A DNA stretch of 50,291 bases from Paludibacteraceae bacterium (GTDB taxonomy: Bacteria > Bacteroidota > Bacteroidia > Bacteroidales > Paludibacteraceae), in contig JAGCWA010000015.1 in the NCBI GenBank assembly GCA_017962085.1, positions 1-50,291 on the forward strand, in the 5' to 3' direction. This document shows positions 40,833-50,291 of this stretch, in pieces. A program made the translations under genes and the position numbers. Every line of letters begins with the position of its first letter. Position 1 is the first letter of the stretch. A model generated the notes under the pieces. The model did no database searches. It worked only from the letters and a program-made list of their open reading frames with translations, and had not been told where the DNA came from.

Positions 40833-42848
40833 TCATTTAACCATAACGGAGCAACCATTCCCCTCGAAAGCGGAGTTGATGCCTATCAGTTCCTCCTCAT
40901 GCGGCCAAAGCTTAATGGTCAATTCGCCCTTCTTCTTGCACATCTCACGTTCCGGCAAAGGAAGGTCGAACTCCTTGTGCACCACGCCCGAGAGCGACTC
41001 GCCCTTCTCGTTCAGGTCCACGACGTAAGCCTTCTCCCTGTCCACCTTCACGACCATATCCGTGAAGAAAGCCAGCACGCAACGGAAAGGCACATTCGCC
41101 TCTCCGAAGTCCACATCCACCACCAGCTTGCTCTTCTTGGAGAAGAGGAACCCGGACGTGACCAGTTCGGCGGAAAGACGCACCTTCACCTTGGAGGCTT
41201 GGACGACAGGCATTTCGAACCCTTTGGGCACCAAAGTCTTAATCTTCTCGATTAATCGGTCTTGAAGCGACCTGACGGAGGTCTTCCGCAAAGCCTCCAA
41301 TGTCTTCTGGTACTCAGGATAGAGCGATTCGAAACGATCCGTCTCCTCCATTTTCCTTGATATGAATTGTTGGGCCTCCTCCATGGTTTCCCGTAGGGAG
41401 GCGACATATTTCAGCGCCTGGTTGTAGCGTGAGACAAGAGGTTTGGCGTCGTCGACGGAAGCGATCGTCTGCATGGCCGTGAACTGTCCGTCCAGCTCGT
41501 TCTTGCAGGCATCCAATTCAGCGGCCGCCAGCCCCAGGTCTGGAGAGAGGTCGAGCTGCAGATTCAGTTTAGCCCCCTTGAAATCGGCCGCCTTCAACGA
41601 GTCGAGCCACTTCGCCTCCACCCGTTTCAGATCCTCGACGAAGGGTTTCATCATCGAATCCGCCTTGCCCGCCGTAGCCTCCGCACGGTCCAACATGGTC
41701 CGCATATCGTCCGCATTACGTATCCAAAGGCGAACCGCCTCCGCATTCGTGACAGAGCGTGTTCCGACACAGCCCATGTCCAGCCGATTCTTCTTGGCCG
41801 TCTGCCAAAGCAGGGTCAAGACATCCATCAACTGCTTATCCGCCAACTTGATGGTCGGGGAGAAGAAAGGTGCGACGGAGGTCTCCATCAAATCATTTCG
41901 GGAAGAGAACTCCCTATACAGCACACCAACCTTGGAGGCATCCACTTCATTCCTTTTCAGGAAGTTGTTGATACGCATGCTCAATTGGTCATTCGCCAAG
42001 GCGGCGTCCACAATATTTTTCTTCAGTAAATACGCGTCATACTCCTTATTGTCGGAAAGCACGATCGTCTCGTGGAGGAGAGACTTGGTGTCATTGTCCA
42101 GGAAACGTTTCACGATGTCGGACAAGATGGGACGCTCGTTCTCCAGAGAGAGTCCATGGACATCCAAGCTTTCCCACAGGAGCTTGGTCCCGTAGTCGAT
42201 GCGTGGGTCACGCCCGAGGTCCGCTATCATCCCCGTGGCCAACCGTTCCGCCGTCTGGGAGATGTAGACCCCTAACAACACATCCTGCCCATCGTTCTCC
42301 ACCAGGCAGGAATAGGGAGACTGCAAACGGTTCTGCGACTGCAGGCAATCCAGCGCCGAGGAGGCGAAATCTATGCCAGCGACGTTCCCATAGCCATTCT
42401 CCTTGAAGGCTTCCAACAGACGAGTACGGTCCTCGTCGTCCACATCGGAACAGAAGACCAGCCCCAATGGAAGCTCCTTCTTGAGGGAGAGGAGATCCTC
42501 GTCCCGATAGAGATCCAGGAAGAACTGGCGGAGGTATGCCTCGACCGTCACGAAAGGCAACTCGGACATGGAGCGAACCCCTCCACTGTTGAAGGTGCGA
42601 TCCGCCAACCTAGACAATGAGAAGATATCCGCATACGCGGTGGGCGAACGACGAAGGGACTCCTTGCAGGCGAAATCCGTGCCGACCTGCAATCCATTCT
42701 CCGTCTCCACCGCCACCCAAGGCGTCCAATAGTCACTTCCATACGAGTTCGCATCGTCGTAGTGATGCAGGGAAAAGGCATCAGCCTCCGCATCGTAATA
42801 CAACGATATGTTCTTTCTCGAAAGAAGAATTAGCACAAAATGTGACAT
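40833..42848 (-). CDS. Degenerate Hsp70/actin-fold protein with coiled coil
   Basis: This 671-residue protein begins with an Hsp70-like fold lacking the classic DxGT phosphate-1 loop. WVAVETENGLQVGTDFACKE and ELPLGLVFCSDVDDEDRTRLLEAF (position of the helix before phosphate 2), then CLVENDGQDVLLGVYIS near 210 as a phosphate-2-like motif, support the assignment. Residues about 400-560 are helical and coiled, and the C-terminus (about 570-671) is a beta-sandwich of charged strands. It starts one base after the stop of the 1311-residue Hsp70-like gene, so the two are surely co-translated and may form a heteromer. Confidence 0.6.
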   Translation of the reverse strand: MSHFVLILLSRKNISLYYDAEADAFSLHHYDDANSYGSDYWTPWVAVETENGLQVGTDFACKESLRRSPTAYADIFSLSRLADRTFNSGGVRSMSELPFVTVEAYLRQFFLDLYRDEDLLSLKKELPLGLVFCSDVDDEDRTRLLEAFKENGYGNVAGIDFASSALDCLQSQNRLQSPYSCLVENDGQDVLLGVYISQTAERLATGMIADLGRDPRIDYGTKLLWESLDVHGLSLENERPILSDIVKRFLDNDTKSLLHETIVLSDNKEYDAYLLKKNIVDAALANDQLSMRINNFLKRNEVDASKVGVLYREFSSRNDLMETSVAPFFSPTIKLADKQLMDVLTLLWQTAKKNRLDMGCVGTRSVTNAEAVRLWIRNADDMRTMLDRAEATAGKADSMMKPFVEDLKRVEAKWLDSLKAADFKGAKLNLQLDLSPDLGLAAAELDACKNELDGQFTAMQTIASVDDAKPLVSRYNQALKYVASLRETMEEAQQFISRKMEETDRFESLYPEYQKTLEALRKTSVRSLQDRLIEKIKTLVPKGFEMPVVQASKVKVRLSAELVTSGFLFSKKSKLVVDVDFGEANVPFRCVLAFFTDMVVKVDREKAYVVDLNEKGESLSGVVHKEFDLPLPEREMCKKKGELTIKLWPHEEELIGINSAFEGNGCSVMVK

Positions 42849-42849
42849 G

Positions 42850-45800
42850 TCACTTTATTTTTTTCAGCAAGAACTCATCCAAGAAATTCATTCCTTCCAG
42901 TACGATCGGAGGATAGAGGAAGGAGAACGGCTTATTAGGAGCCTCCTTCTTCATAGCCACCTGATACTCAGGCATCTCCTTGATGTAGCGGTTCAACTCC
43001 ATGTTGCGCAGGAAGTCCAGTATCTCATTCTGACTGAAGAACTTACTGATACCGAAATTGCTAGCAACCATATAGAAAATATTCACGAAGTTCTGGAACT
43101 TCACATACTGACCGCGCTGTGGGCAGATGAAATTGGAGCCCAGATAGCGGAACATGTCGGAGGATACACCATCGTCGAACTTCAGGGCGACACGCTCCTG
43201 CGTCTGTGAATTCACGACGTAGAAGTTATCCTCACCCATGCACTCGATCACCTTCCCATCGGAAGGCACCAACAGCTTACTGTTCGAAGCGACCAAGCCC
43301 ATGGAGACCTCGTACTTGATATCGTTGCTTGCCTCCCCCTTCGTGAACTCGCTCACATTGACGTCGTAGATGAACTGTCCGGCAGCCCGCTCGATCGCGG
43401 CGTTGCTCTCCACCGTCCCCGCCAAACCGGCGAGGTAGGATGTGCGGTAGTAATTCTCCGCAAGCCCCTTGTTGATGCAGCTGAGCCACTCGAAGATACG
43501 GGCGCCCTTGCCGGCGGTCTTCAGGTATACCACCGGACGGAAACTGTTGTCCGGCGCCTCGTCCGACTTCCGGACCTCCTCCACCAACATCTTCGTGATC
43601 TGTCCCGCATAGTACATGATCAGACCCGTAACGAACAAATTGGCGCACATAAGGCCTTGGCAATCTGTGCTTATCTTCTTATAGAAGGCAGGAAGATCCT
43701 TGATGTCCATCCTATCGACCACCTGATCGAAGTAGAAGGAGGCAGTCTCCGCGCTATAGCGGTTCTCCCCGACATTCAAGCCCGGGATAGACCAGCCCGC
43801 CTGCTGGCAAACGGACAATAGCACATTCTTGAAAGACGCGGAGGCATACTGGGTCGCACGGGAGACGTTCTGCGCGGCGAAACGGATGGAGCTCTGCTTC
43901 ACCATGGCGCAGGAGGCTACCCTACGCTCGTCGTACATCTGGCAAAGCGCCGAGATGTCGGACGTGCTGCCACCGATGTCGAAACAGAGCAACAGGCTCT
44001 GTCGGTCTATGTTGTTGGCGAACTTATTCGCTACCGCATTCGCCTCCGTCATGCTATAGTTGCCATCCATATTGATGGTCTTGAAGCCGAATCGCACTGC
44101 CTCGTTTTTAGGAGCCAAGTCAATGACCTGAGGACGCACATCGTTATGGTTGCTACCCAAGCCACCCTCAGGGGCGCTTCCTAAGCCACCGCCCTGGTTG
44201 CTGCCCAAGCCGCCACCTAAGCCGCCACTGCCCAGACCACCTAAGCCACCATTCAGGCCACCGCCCAAGCCACTCAGACCGCCACCTAAGCCCTCAAGGC
44301 CCTGCGAGGAACCGAGCGATGCGCCCAAACCGCCCTCATTGGCGGAAGAAGCGTCACCCAAGCCTCCGCCCAATACGGAAGCGCTCGCAAGATTAGGGGT
44401 GGAGATCTGCGGACGTTGGTACTTGTCGCCATCCTCCCCATCGAACGGATAGACCTCCTTCAGGCTCTCCCATATCTGGGAATACTGGTTCATCAGTTCA
44501 TACGAGAAGGAGGAAGGATATGACCAGCGGATCTTATTAGGCACGATAGGCGCGAAATCCTTGTCGTAGAGCTCCGCATAGATCTGCAACAGCAATGTAC
44601 GGAGGTAGGATTTGCGGTAGGCGATATCTATCGCGGAGTCCGCCCACTTCATGTTGTGGACCAACTCAGCGGAGACCTCATCGTCGAACAACAAGTTGAT
44701 CCGTTGCTCGGAGACAGAGGAGATAGGCAATTCGTTCTCCAGGCAAGGGAATCCCCCGACAACCTCCTTTTGGATCGTCTCCGCCTCCCCTTTCGAGAGG
44801 TCGATGCGAGACTTGTCGTGGATGGCCAGGATACTCTTAATCTCATTGGAACCTAGCTCGCGGCGCTGGAAGAAGAAGATGTTACGTTCTGCGCATTTGG
44901 TGTCATGGTTGCCGGACTCGTCCTCCTTCGGGGAGTGGCTGTTCTGCAGCAAAGAGACGCATTTATTGTGGAAGCTGAAGGCCTCCGGGCTACGGTTCTC
45001 TATGCAATAAGCCACCGACGAGTTGGTGCTACCGAAGTCGATACCCAAGACCGCATTGACCGTGTCGGAAGCGGAAGCCCCGAACATATTGCGCGGCAAC
45101 TGCGTGTCTCCCTGGCTACCGTACTTGACCACCAAGAAGCCCGCAGGTCTCTCGCCGCAGGTCAACGCCAAGCCATAGTAAGGGAGCTTCGACTCGAATA
45201 TCTCGTACTTGTATGGATTATCAATCATCTTGCGGGCGGATACCAGCAACTGCGCATTCACACGTTTGTCCGTGGAGAGCAGGTCTCCGTTCGTCAGATA
45301 GACAGGCTGTTCCTTCTCGTCCAGCAACATGCGCATGGCTCCCTTCCCCGGGCAAGCCGCGATCGGGTTCGCCGTGAATGGGCAATTGGAGGAATGCGTG
45401 TCGTGCGGGAGCTCCGAATAGAGGAAATAACGGCTCCATTTATCCCTCACGAAGTTAGGCCAAACGATCAGGTCCTTCTTCTGGATTGGACGTTCCTTCA
45501 CCGTGTAGACCTCGTTGATGTCCGCACCTTGGTCACCGCTCTCGCCCGAGAGACGGATCTTCAGCAACACCTTCAGGTTGTCGATCTTGAGCGAAGGGTC
45601 GTATGTAGCCGTCAGCGTGGAGCGGATCTCCTTGTTGGAGCCATCCTCGTTCTCCTGCAGGAGCTGACCGATATTGTTGCCGAACACCTGCAAGCCCTTG
45701 ACACTGAGCGGCAAAGCGAAGTAGGCATACCCCTCATCGCCCTCGATCTTAGCCTTGAGCAAATGCAACGGATACTTATCCAACGCATTCGGATGCGTGG

Positions 45801-46785
45801 CGGTATAAGGTCGGGTGAGGATCTGCGCGATCTCCGAGGTCTTAGGCAGAAGCAACGATTTAGGATCGAAGGCCACCTCATTCTCCTGGCCAGCCTTGCT
45901 GGAGGCGAAGATCGCTCCGTTGTAGCTGAAGAGCGATGTGGAATGGTTGAAGACCACGGAGAAAGGAGCGATGAACTTATTAATCGAAGGGATATCGTTC
46001 ATGGTATCATACTCCTTCAGCTCCTCAGCCAATTCCTTCAGCCAAATCTCCAACTCATGGTCGATATAGGAGAGGTTCTGGTCATACAACGTACCGAACT
46101 CATTGATCCTGGACTTGATATACCCCACATAGGAGTAGAGCCTTCCCTTCTGCTGGATCGACAAGTTATTGACCGCCTGGTACAACGAAGGATTGTTGGC
46201 TTCGCTGAACTGCGTGGAGGAGAAGAGCAACGTCTCGGGCGACGTGGCACCGATCACCTTATGGTCGAACTTGATGATGTCGATGAATGGCTCCAACTTA
46301 TCATCGGGTGTGTCGGCAGGAACGCTCGGGTCGCACCACAAATGTCTGTTCATCAGGAGCATATTACCGAAGGCGCCCTTCGGCTCGTACAGATGGGAGG
46401 TCTCCTTGACCGATAGTCCGTCGGAGTAGGTCAGCTTCACCCTACGCACCTCGATCTTCTCGTCGAAGAGGGCGATGGCCGTGATGAGCTTGCGCCACTG
46501 GTCGAGCAAGCTGGTGTAGAAGATATTGATGGACTGCGTATTATCCGAACGGATCTTACCCGCATGAACCAACGCGTATTTGAACAGATACACGCGGGCG
46601 AAGACGGAAGGCACACCGGACACGAAGGCGTTCAGCCCCTCCTTGTTATCCTTGTCCAGGGCGGAACCCGTATCGATTTCGTCCGTAATAGTCTTTATTT
46701 CAAGAGGATTCCATTGATTGGCGTCGCTACAAGCAATTTCCTTACCCTTATTTACATCTATAACTAAAGCTTTATTTTCAGCCAT
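42850..46785 (-). CDS. Giant Hsp70/actin-like ATPase with Gly/Leu-rich insert
   Basis: The 1311-residue protein has an uncharacterised N-terminal region of about 570 residues, then an actin/Hsp70 ATPase core: phosphate-1 loop GIDFGSTNSSVAY near 579 and phosphate-2 motif CFDIGGSTSDISAL near 934. Between these loops, residues about 802-878, lies a low-complexity stretch built from GGLG and GGGLGS units, absent from ordinary Hsp70s. The overall size and the partners recall SrfB-type virulence-associated proteins, without enough similarity to name it so. It sits 16 bases after the tubulin-like gene and 1 base before a second Hsp70-like gene. Confidence 0.75.
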   Translation of the reverse strand: MAENKALVIDVNKGKEIACSDANQWNPLEIKTITDEIDTGSALDKDNKEGLNAFVSGVPSVFARVYLFKYALVHAGKIRSDNTQSINIFYTSLLDQWRKLITAIALFDEKIEVRRVKLTYSDGLSVKETSHLYEPKGAFGNMLLMNRHLWCDPSVPADTPDDKLEPFIDIIKFDHKVIGATSPETLLFSSTQFSEANNPSLYQAVNNLSIQQKGRLYSYVGYIKSRINEFGTLYDQNLSYIDHELEIWLKELAEELKEYDTMNDIPSINKFIAPFSVVFNHSTSLFSYNGAIFASSKAGQENEVAFDPKSLLLPKTSEIAQILTRPYTATHPNALDKYPLHLLKAKIEGDEGYAYFALPLSVKGLQVFGNNIGQLLQENEDGSNKEIRSTLTATYDPSLKIDNLKVLLKIRLSGESGDQGADINEVYTVKERPIQKKDLIVWPNFVRDKWSRYFLYSELPHDTHSSNCPFTANPIAACPGKGAMRMLLDEKEQPVYLTNGDLLSTDKRVNAQLLVSARKMIDNPYKYEIFESKLPYYGLALTCGERPAGFLVVKYGSQGDTQLPRNMFGASASDTVNAVLGIDFGSTNSSVAYCIENRSPEAFSFHNKCVSLLQNSHSPKEDESGNHDTKCAERNIFFFQRRELGSNEIKSILAIHDKSRIDLSKGEAETIQKEVVGGFPCLENELPISSVSEQRINLLFDDEVSAELVHNMKWADSAIDIAYRKSYLRTLLLQIYAELYDKDFAPIVPNKIRWSYPSSFSYELMNQYSQIWESLKEVYPFDGEDGDKYQRPQISTPNLASASVLGGGLGDASSANEGGLGASLGSSQGLEGLGGGLSGLGGGLNGGLGGLGSGGLGGGLGSNQGGGLGSAPEGGLGSNHNDVRPQVIDLAPKNEAVRFGFKTINMDGNYSMTEANAVANKFANNIDRQSLLLCFDIGGSTSDISALCQMYDERRVASCAMVKQSSIRFAAQNVSRATQYASASFKNVLLSVCQQAGWSIPGLNVGENRYSAETASFYFDQVVDRMDIKDLPAFYKKISTDCQGLMCANLFVTGLIMYYAGQITKMLVEEVRKSDEAPDNSFRPVVYLKTAGKGARIFEWLSCINKGLAENYYRTSYLAGLAGTVESNAAIERAAGQFIYDVNVSEFTKGEASNDIKYEVSMGLVASNSKLLVPSDGKVIECMGEDNFYVVNSQTQERVALKFDDGVSSDMFRYLGSNFICPQRGQYVKFQNFVNIFYMVASNFGISKFFSQNEILDFLRNMELNRYIKEMPEYQVAMKKEAPNKPFSFLYPPIVLEGMNFLDEFLLKKIK

Positions 46786-46801
46786 AATTCAAGAATTAAC
46801 A

Positions 46802-48508
46802 TTAGACAAATTTTTGAGCGATCGTAATCGCATTATATAAGTGAGCAAGAAATTTCTCTTTGATCGTAGTCAGATGCTGCTCCTGTTCCTTAGGCTCAGC
46901 CTTCGTCTTCAAGATCGTGATCAGCTTGTTATAGCTGGTTTCGCCACCTATGCCGATGATACCCGACTCGGTTGGCCAGTTATGCGCCTCCTCCACGAAG
47001 ATGTTGCCTGGATCGAAGTCCTTGCTTCTCAGGCGCACAGGGTCGCTCTCGAAGGCATCCTTCTTGAAGATGAAATTGCTACCGCCCAGCGAATCGAAGA
47101 TCTGGTAGATCCAGCCCCTACGAAGCTTGGAGTTGACAACCGAGTAGGCGAACTGACGCATGTACTTGTCGATCTGGTCCATCTCCTCGATCTCAAGACC
47201 CGTCTCATAGTGGTATTTATTCTTGATGTCCTCGTTCTGGTTCAAGAAATCGATGAAGGCCTTGGTGCCATGGATATCCTCGTCAAAAGCAGCCTGGTGC
47301 TTGGAGAGGATCACGTGTGCGAAGGAGAGGAACGCTCCGAGCTTATTGGTGAAGACATCCGCCAAATGCTCGTTGCCGGACCCACCGACGAAGGTGTTCC
47401 CCGTAAAGTTATAGGTTTGTGTGCCAGGGATCTGCTCCACCCCATGGAAATAGTATTGCGCATCCACATTGCTTAGCTCGCTCTCCTTCCTGTTGAAGAA
47501 ATCGAAAGCCGCCGAAGCGCAGAGCAACTCCACCACGTGGCAGGCGTTCTTCTGCTCGTTTCCTCCCGTGACGGTCTTCGTGTCGGACACGTTGGTGTAG
47601 TCGGACGTGCCGAAAGGCCATCCCACATGATAGAGGGAACGGTAGCACTCCTTCACCGTCGCGTCGTTCTGGTAAAACTGGAGGGCGGCCTGGCTGTTCA
47701 CCGGGAAGAGCTTGGCGTCCGCCACGATACCCTTCTCCGCCTTCCGTTGCTTCTCGTCCGGGCTGGCGAAGGTGAAGTATTGCGTGAGCAACGTCGTGGC
47801 GAACTTCATCTCCTGGAAGTTCAAGGAGAACTTACCCTGAATCGCCACCGCCTGCTTGAAGGCCATCGGCAAGATAGGGATCGAGCTGGCCCCCGTGCCT
47901 CCGAAGACGGAACCAAAGATGAAGACGCGCGCCTGCTTGCCCGCTTCCGCCATCTTATCGAGGAACTCGATCAACTCGCAATCCTGCTTGCTGGCCGTGT
48001 TCTTGTTGAGGGAGACATTGCGCGCCGCCTCAATGATGCCATGGTACATCAGCATACTACCCAAGTGGGTCTGCGCGCGGAAACCATGCGCCAGATCGAA
48101 CTGCTGCACGCTGTCCTTCTCCAGGAAGAGGTCGGACAAATCCTCGTTGTCCTGCTTCAGGCTATCCTCCTGGTTAGGGACGGAGGAGAGGTTGACGTAA
48201 TTGTCACGCGCCTTATCCTTGTCCCCGAAACTGGTATAGAAGCTATACAACTTCAGTTTAGCGGAGAAGAACGTGTTATGGTTGGGATGGCCCTCCTCAT
48301 TGGACCCTTTTTTCCTTTTGATGGCCGAATAAAGGTGGATCAGACTCTCCGTCCGCTCCTTGTTACCGTTCTGGGCATCGGTATCCAACGTCAACACGTT
48401 GATCTCCTTGTCGTCAAACAAGCCGACCGCGCAGAGATGGACAAAAGACTCCAGGCAACGCATGCCCGTGCCTCCGATGGCTATCACAAAATATTTACTG
48501 TCATTCAT
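46802..48508 (-). CDS. Tubulin/FtsZ-like GTPase
   Basis: This 568-residue protein has the tubulin-superfamily nucleotide site: an N-terminal AIGGTGMRCLESFVHL loop, NVLTLDTDAQNGN (T2-like), and the glycine-rich signature FGGTGASSIPI near residue 207. It is much longer than FtsZ and belongs with the Tubulin_2-like proteins seen in gene neighbourhoods with vWA and chaperone-like proteins. It could form filaments or simply act as a GTP switch. It follows a small membrane protein and precedes the giant Hsp70-like gene in a tight operon. Confidence 0.8.
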   Translation of the reverse strand: MNDSKYFVIAIGGTGMRCLESFVHLCAVGLFDDKEINVLTLDTDAQNGNKERTESLIHLYSAIKRKKGSNEEGHPNHNTFFSAKLKLYSFYTSFGDKDKARDNYVNLSSVPNQEDSLKQDNEDLSDLFLEKDSVQQFDLAHGFRAQTHLGSMLMYHGIIEAARNVSLNKNTASKQDCELIEFLDKMAEAGKQARVFIFGSVFGGTGASSIPILPMAFKQAVAIQGKFSLNFQEMKFATTLLTQYFTFASPDEKQRKAEKGIVADAKLFPVNSQAALQFYQNDATVKECYRSLYHVGWPFGTSDYTNVSDTKTVTGGNEQKNACHVVELLCASAAFDFFNRKESELSNVDAQYYFHGVEQIPGTQTYNFTGNTFVGGSGNEHLADVFTNKLGAFLSFAHVILSKHQAAFDEDIHGTKAFIDFLNQNEDIKNKYHYETGLEIEEMDQIDKYMRQFAYSVVNSKLRRGWIYQIFDSLGGSNFIFKKDAFESDPVRLRSKDFDPGNIFVEEAHNWPTESGIIGIGGETSYNKLITILKTKAEPKEQEQHLTTIKEKFLAHLYNAITIAQKFV

Positions 48509-48523
48509 ATCTTCACATTCAAA

Positions 48524-48865
48524 TTAGAACCATGTTTCAACCTTCTTTCCCTTGCTGACCTTGCTGAGCAAAAAGCCTATCAGGACGTACAAAACAGAGA
48601 ATGCCACCGCGGCTATCGCCATGTGGATCAAATAGTCGTTGTACCTGGCCGGAATACGGATGGCGCTCAACTTGAGGAAATAGTTCAGCCCAAGGCCCAC
48701 CAACAAACTAGCCACCATCAGAAGCCAAAAAACCTTCTTGCGTTTCCCCACATCCGACTTGTCCGGCGCATAATTGATTTTATTGGAAATCAATAAAGCC
48801 AACAAAAAACATACGATACACACTACACCTGCAATCAAGTAGGCCGAAACAACTGTTGTTTGCAT
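48524..48865 (-). CDS. Small membrane protein in the tubulin/Hsp70 operon
   Basis: A 113-residue protein with three membrane helices (residues about 5-27, 45-65 and 80-103) and a basic C-terminus (KVSKGKKVETWF). There is no recognisable family. It is flanked by the vWA-like gene 40 bases upstream and the tubulin-like gene 15 bases downstream, suggesting it anchors that complex in the inner membrane. Confidence 0.65.
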   Translation of the reverse strand: MQTTVVSAYLIAGVVCIVCFLLALLISNKINYAPDKSDVGKRKKVFWLLMVASLLVGLGLNYFLKLSAIRIPARYNDYLIHMAIAAVAFSVLYVLIGFLLSKVSKGKKVETWF

Positions 48866-48905
48866 AAATATCTATAATTTAATTATTTAACATTCATATT
48901 ATCAA

Positions 48906-50291
48906 TCAATACGTCTTCACGTAATAGGTGTAGATCACCCTACCCGACGGGCTGACACCCTCCGCCTGCAACGTGTTGCGCAGGGACTCGGCGATGGAGT
49001 TGTTCGTCCTCGCCACATCCTTCCACACGAAAAGGTCCTTCATCTTATTGTAATTGACCTCGCAATCACCGATCATGACCTCTATCCTCAACATGTCACC
49101 TGGCGTCACGTTGGTGTTCTCCCCCGTGAACTTGTTCGATAAATCGATGGTGATCTCCGTCTGCGAATCGTTCCCTTCAACTGGCTTCTGCACCATCTCG
49201 AACATATCCAGCACCTCCTTCGTCGGACGCTCGCCCTCATAGAGGTATTGCGGCAACAACTCTCCGCTCACCGGGTCGTAGAACAACTCGGTATACTTGT
49301 CGCCTCCCATGTCCACGATCTTCTCCCCCTCCTCGGTGGTGATCTTAGGGGCGCAGGTCAACGCCTTCTGGTAATTCGCATAGGCGGCGAAGTCCTCCTG
49401 CACATTCGTCACACGTATCTTCAAGTTCTTGATCACGTACGAATCGTCACTGGTCACATTCAGGAAAAGATTACTTAACAGGTGTCTGAAACGGTCAGCG
49501 CGTGGCACACCCTCCTCCTTCATGGTTTCCGAATTCTTCTTGATCTCAGGCCATGTGGCGTTGCATGGGTAGAACTCCCAGCCCTCCGCCGAACGGTTGA
49601 TGTACATCGGGAGGGAAGGGTCGTTCTCGTTCACCACGGTCACGAGATCCTCTCCGTTGCCGTCATGGTAATTACCGCCTTGGGTAGCGCTCGCGTACTT
49701 GGTCTCCAACGAATAGAACTGGCTGGTGAGCAAGAAATTGCTGTAGACGGCAGGCCTTCCCACCAAGGCTTGGTCGACCTTCTCCTTCAGGGTCCCCTTC
49801 GCATCGTCGAACAAGACGAAATAGAGGTGCTTGTCCTTCATATCCGTCTTGTTGACCGGTTCCTTGTAGTCCATCACATAGAAATAGATCTGCCCGCCCG
49901 TACGAAGCCATTGGGTGAAATATTGCGATGCGTAGGCGCTGTATTGGATTTTGGCGCCCGAGCTCACCGGTCCTCCCTTAGGCTCCCCATAGGAGATGCC
50001 CTTCTTGCCTGAATTGACAATCACCGGCCTCAAATAGGGACATCCTGCCTCCTGTTGCTCATACTCCTCCAAATCGGAGATCAGCAACGCCAACTTGCGC
50101 TCGGAGACGATTTGCTTGAATGAGGCCTCGATAGGCGCCATGATATCCTTATACTCCACATTGACGATTCGGTTGAACAGGTCTTTCTTCGTCAGGTTCA
50201 AAGTGTTAATCTGCGAATTGCCCAGTCCGTAGGAGTTCCACTCCCCATCCACCTTGTTGGTTATCGCCTCCAAATAACACCTCAGCGTCTC
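48906..50291 (-). CDS. vWA-like protein, 5' end outside the window
   Basis: The frame is open to the window edge (ETLRCYLEAITNK); the apparent start near 50273 is only an internal TTG, so the N-terminus is missing. The visible 461 residues include KLALLISDLEEYEQQE, a strand plus DL motif like the beta-1/MIDAS region of von Willebrand A folds, YASQYFTQWLRTGGQIYFYVMDYKE, and later beta-rich segments with DSQTEITIDLSNKFTG. The MIDAS DxSxS is not complete in what I can see, so metal binding is doubtful. It is the first visible gene of the operon that continues with the small membrane protein. Confidence 0.6.
   Translation of the reverse strand, partial: ETLRCYLEAITNKVDGEWNSYGLGNSQINTLNLTKKDLFNRIVNVEYKDIMAPIEASFKQIVSERKLALLISDLEEYEQQEAGCPYLRPVIVNSGKKGISYGEPKGGPVSSGAKIQYSAYASQYFTQWLRTGGQIYFYVMDYKEPVNKTDMKDKHLYFVLFDDAKGTLKEKVDQALVGRPAVYSNFLLTSQFYSLETKYASATQGGNYHDGNGEDLVTVVNENDPSLPMYINRSAEGWEFYPCNATWPEIKKNSETMKEEGVPRADRFRHLLSNLFLNVTSDDSYVIKNLKIRVTNVQEDFAAYANYQKALTCAPKITTEEGEKIVDMGGDKYTELFYDPVSGELLPQYLYEGERPTKEVLDMFEMVQKPVEGNDSQTEITIDLSNKFTGENTNVTPGDMLRIEVMIGDCEVNYNKMKDLFVWKDVARTNNSIAESLRNTLQAEGVSPSGRVIYTYYVKTY

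Noticed and set aside
44150-44452. Proline-rich plus-strand frame (KPPPKPPLPRPP and similar)
   Set aside because: It is the complement of the Gly/Leu-rich insert of the Hsp70-like protein and has no independent support.
44905-46416. 503-codon plus-strand frame opposite the giant Hsp70-like gene
   Set aside because: Antisense shadow; the minus-strand frame shows clear ATPase motifs and the operon spacing.

Overview
The window reads as a piece of a Bacteroidales (Bacteroidetes) chromosome. Several promoters carry the Bacteroidetes -7 box TAnnTTTG, most genes lack a Shine-Dalgarno sequence, and the families present (MnmE with a GETNVGKS P-loop, RhuM/ORF6N paralogues, TM1586-type nitroreductase, DUF2809) suit that group. 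The species cannot be told from sequence alone. Base composition is patchy: GC-rich core genes alternate with AT-rich blocks (about 3.2-7.3 kb, 10.1-14.4 kb and 31.3-32.7 kb) that look acquired.

Layout. 0.3-3.2 kb: an SDR epimerase fused to a zinc-binding tail, then mnmE. 3.4-7.7 kb: a hipBA toxin-antitoxin pair and small orphan genes. 7.8-15.9 kb: a defence-like island on the minus strand with a winged-helix AAA+ ATPase, a small partner, two DUF262 proteins (one with a DUF1524/HNH nuclease), a DnaQ-like exonuclease and a WYL-domain regulator. Matching inverted repeats sit at identical positions in the promoters of the AAA+ gene, the small partner and the WYL gene. 16.0-22.0 kb: housekeeping genes, including a six-gene minus-strand operon from nitroreductase to a 77-residue orphan.

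22.2-27.7 kb holds the most striking locus, an RNA-repair-like system. It consists of the RNA ligase RtcB, an RlaP-type nucleotidyltransferase, a large RING/alpha-solenoid/TerD-like protein (MXAN_6230/SCO0854 type) and, between them, about 450 bp of back-to-back structured RNAs. One of these has a complete tRNA cloverleaf whose anticodon loop is expanded to about 120 nt by three hairpins, two of them copies of each other. rtcB and rlaP share a nearly identical promoter/operator. A five-unit palindromic repeat array lies between rtcB and the RNAs.

27.9-31.2 kb: a fluoride channel, a TPR protein, an RDD membrane protein and a lipoprotein. 31.2-34.1 kb: an intergenic stretch with a gene relic, then three tandem RhuM-type paralogues with constant ends and a variable middle; the first has lost its C-terminal domain.

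34.2-50.3 kb: a single-direction, probably co-transcribed locus, cut by the window edge. It encodes a TIR-MORN protein, a TIR-membrane protein, a GAP1-like protein, a zinc-ribbon GTPase, two Hsp70/actin-fold proteins (one with a Gly/Leu-rich insert in its ATPase domain), a tubulin/FtsZ-like GTPase, a small membrane protein and a vWA-like protein. The set looks like an NTPase-controlled conflict or signalling system with a TIR effector. Its function is inferred from domain content only.
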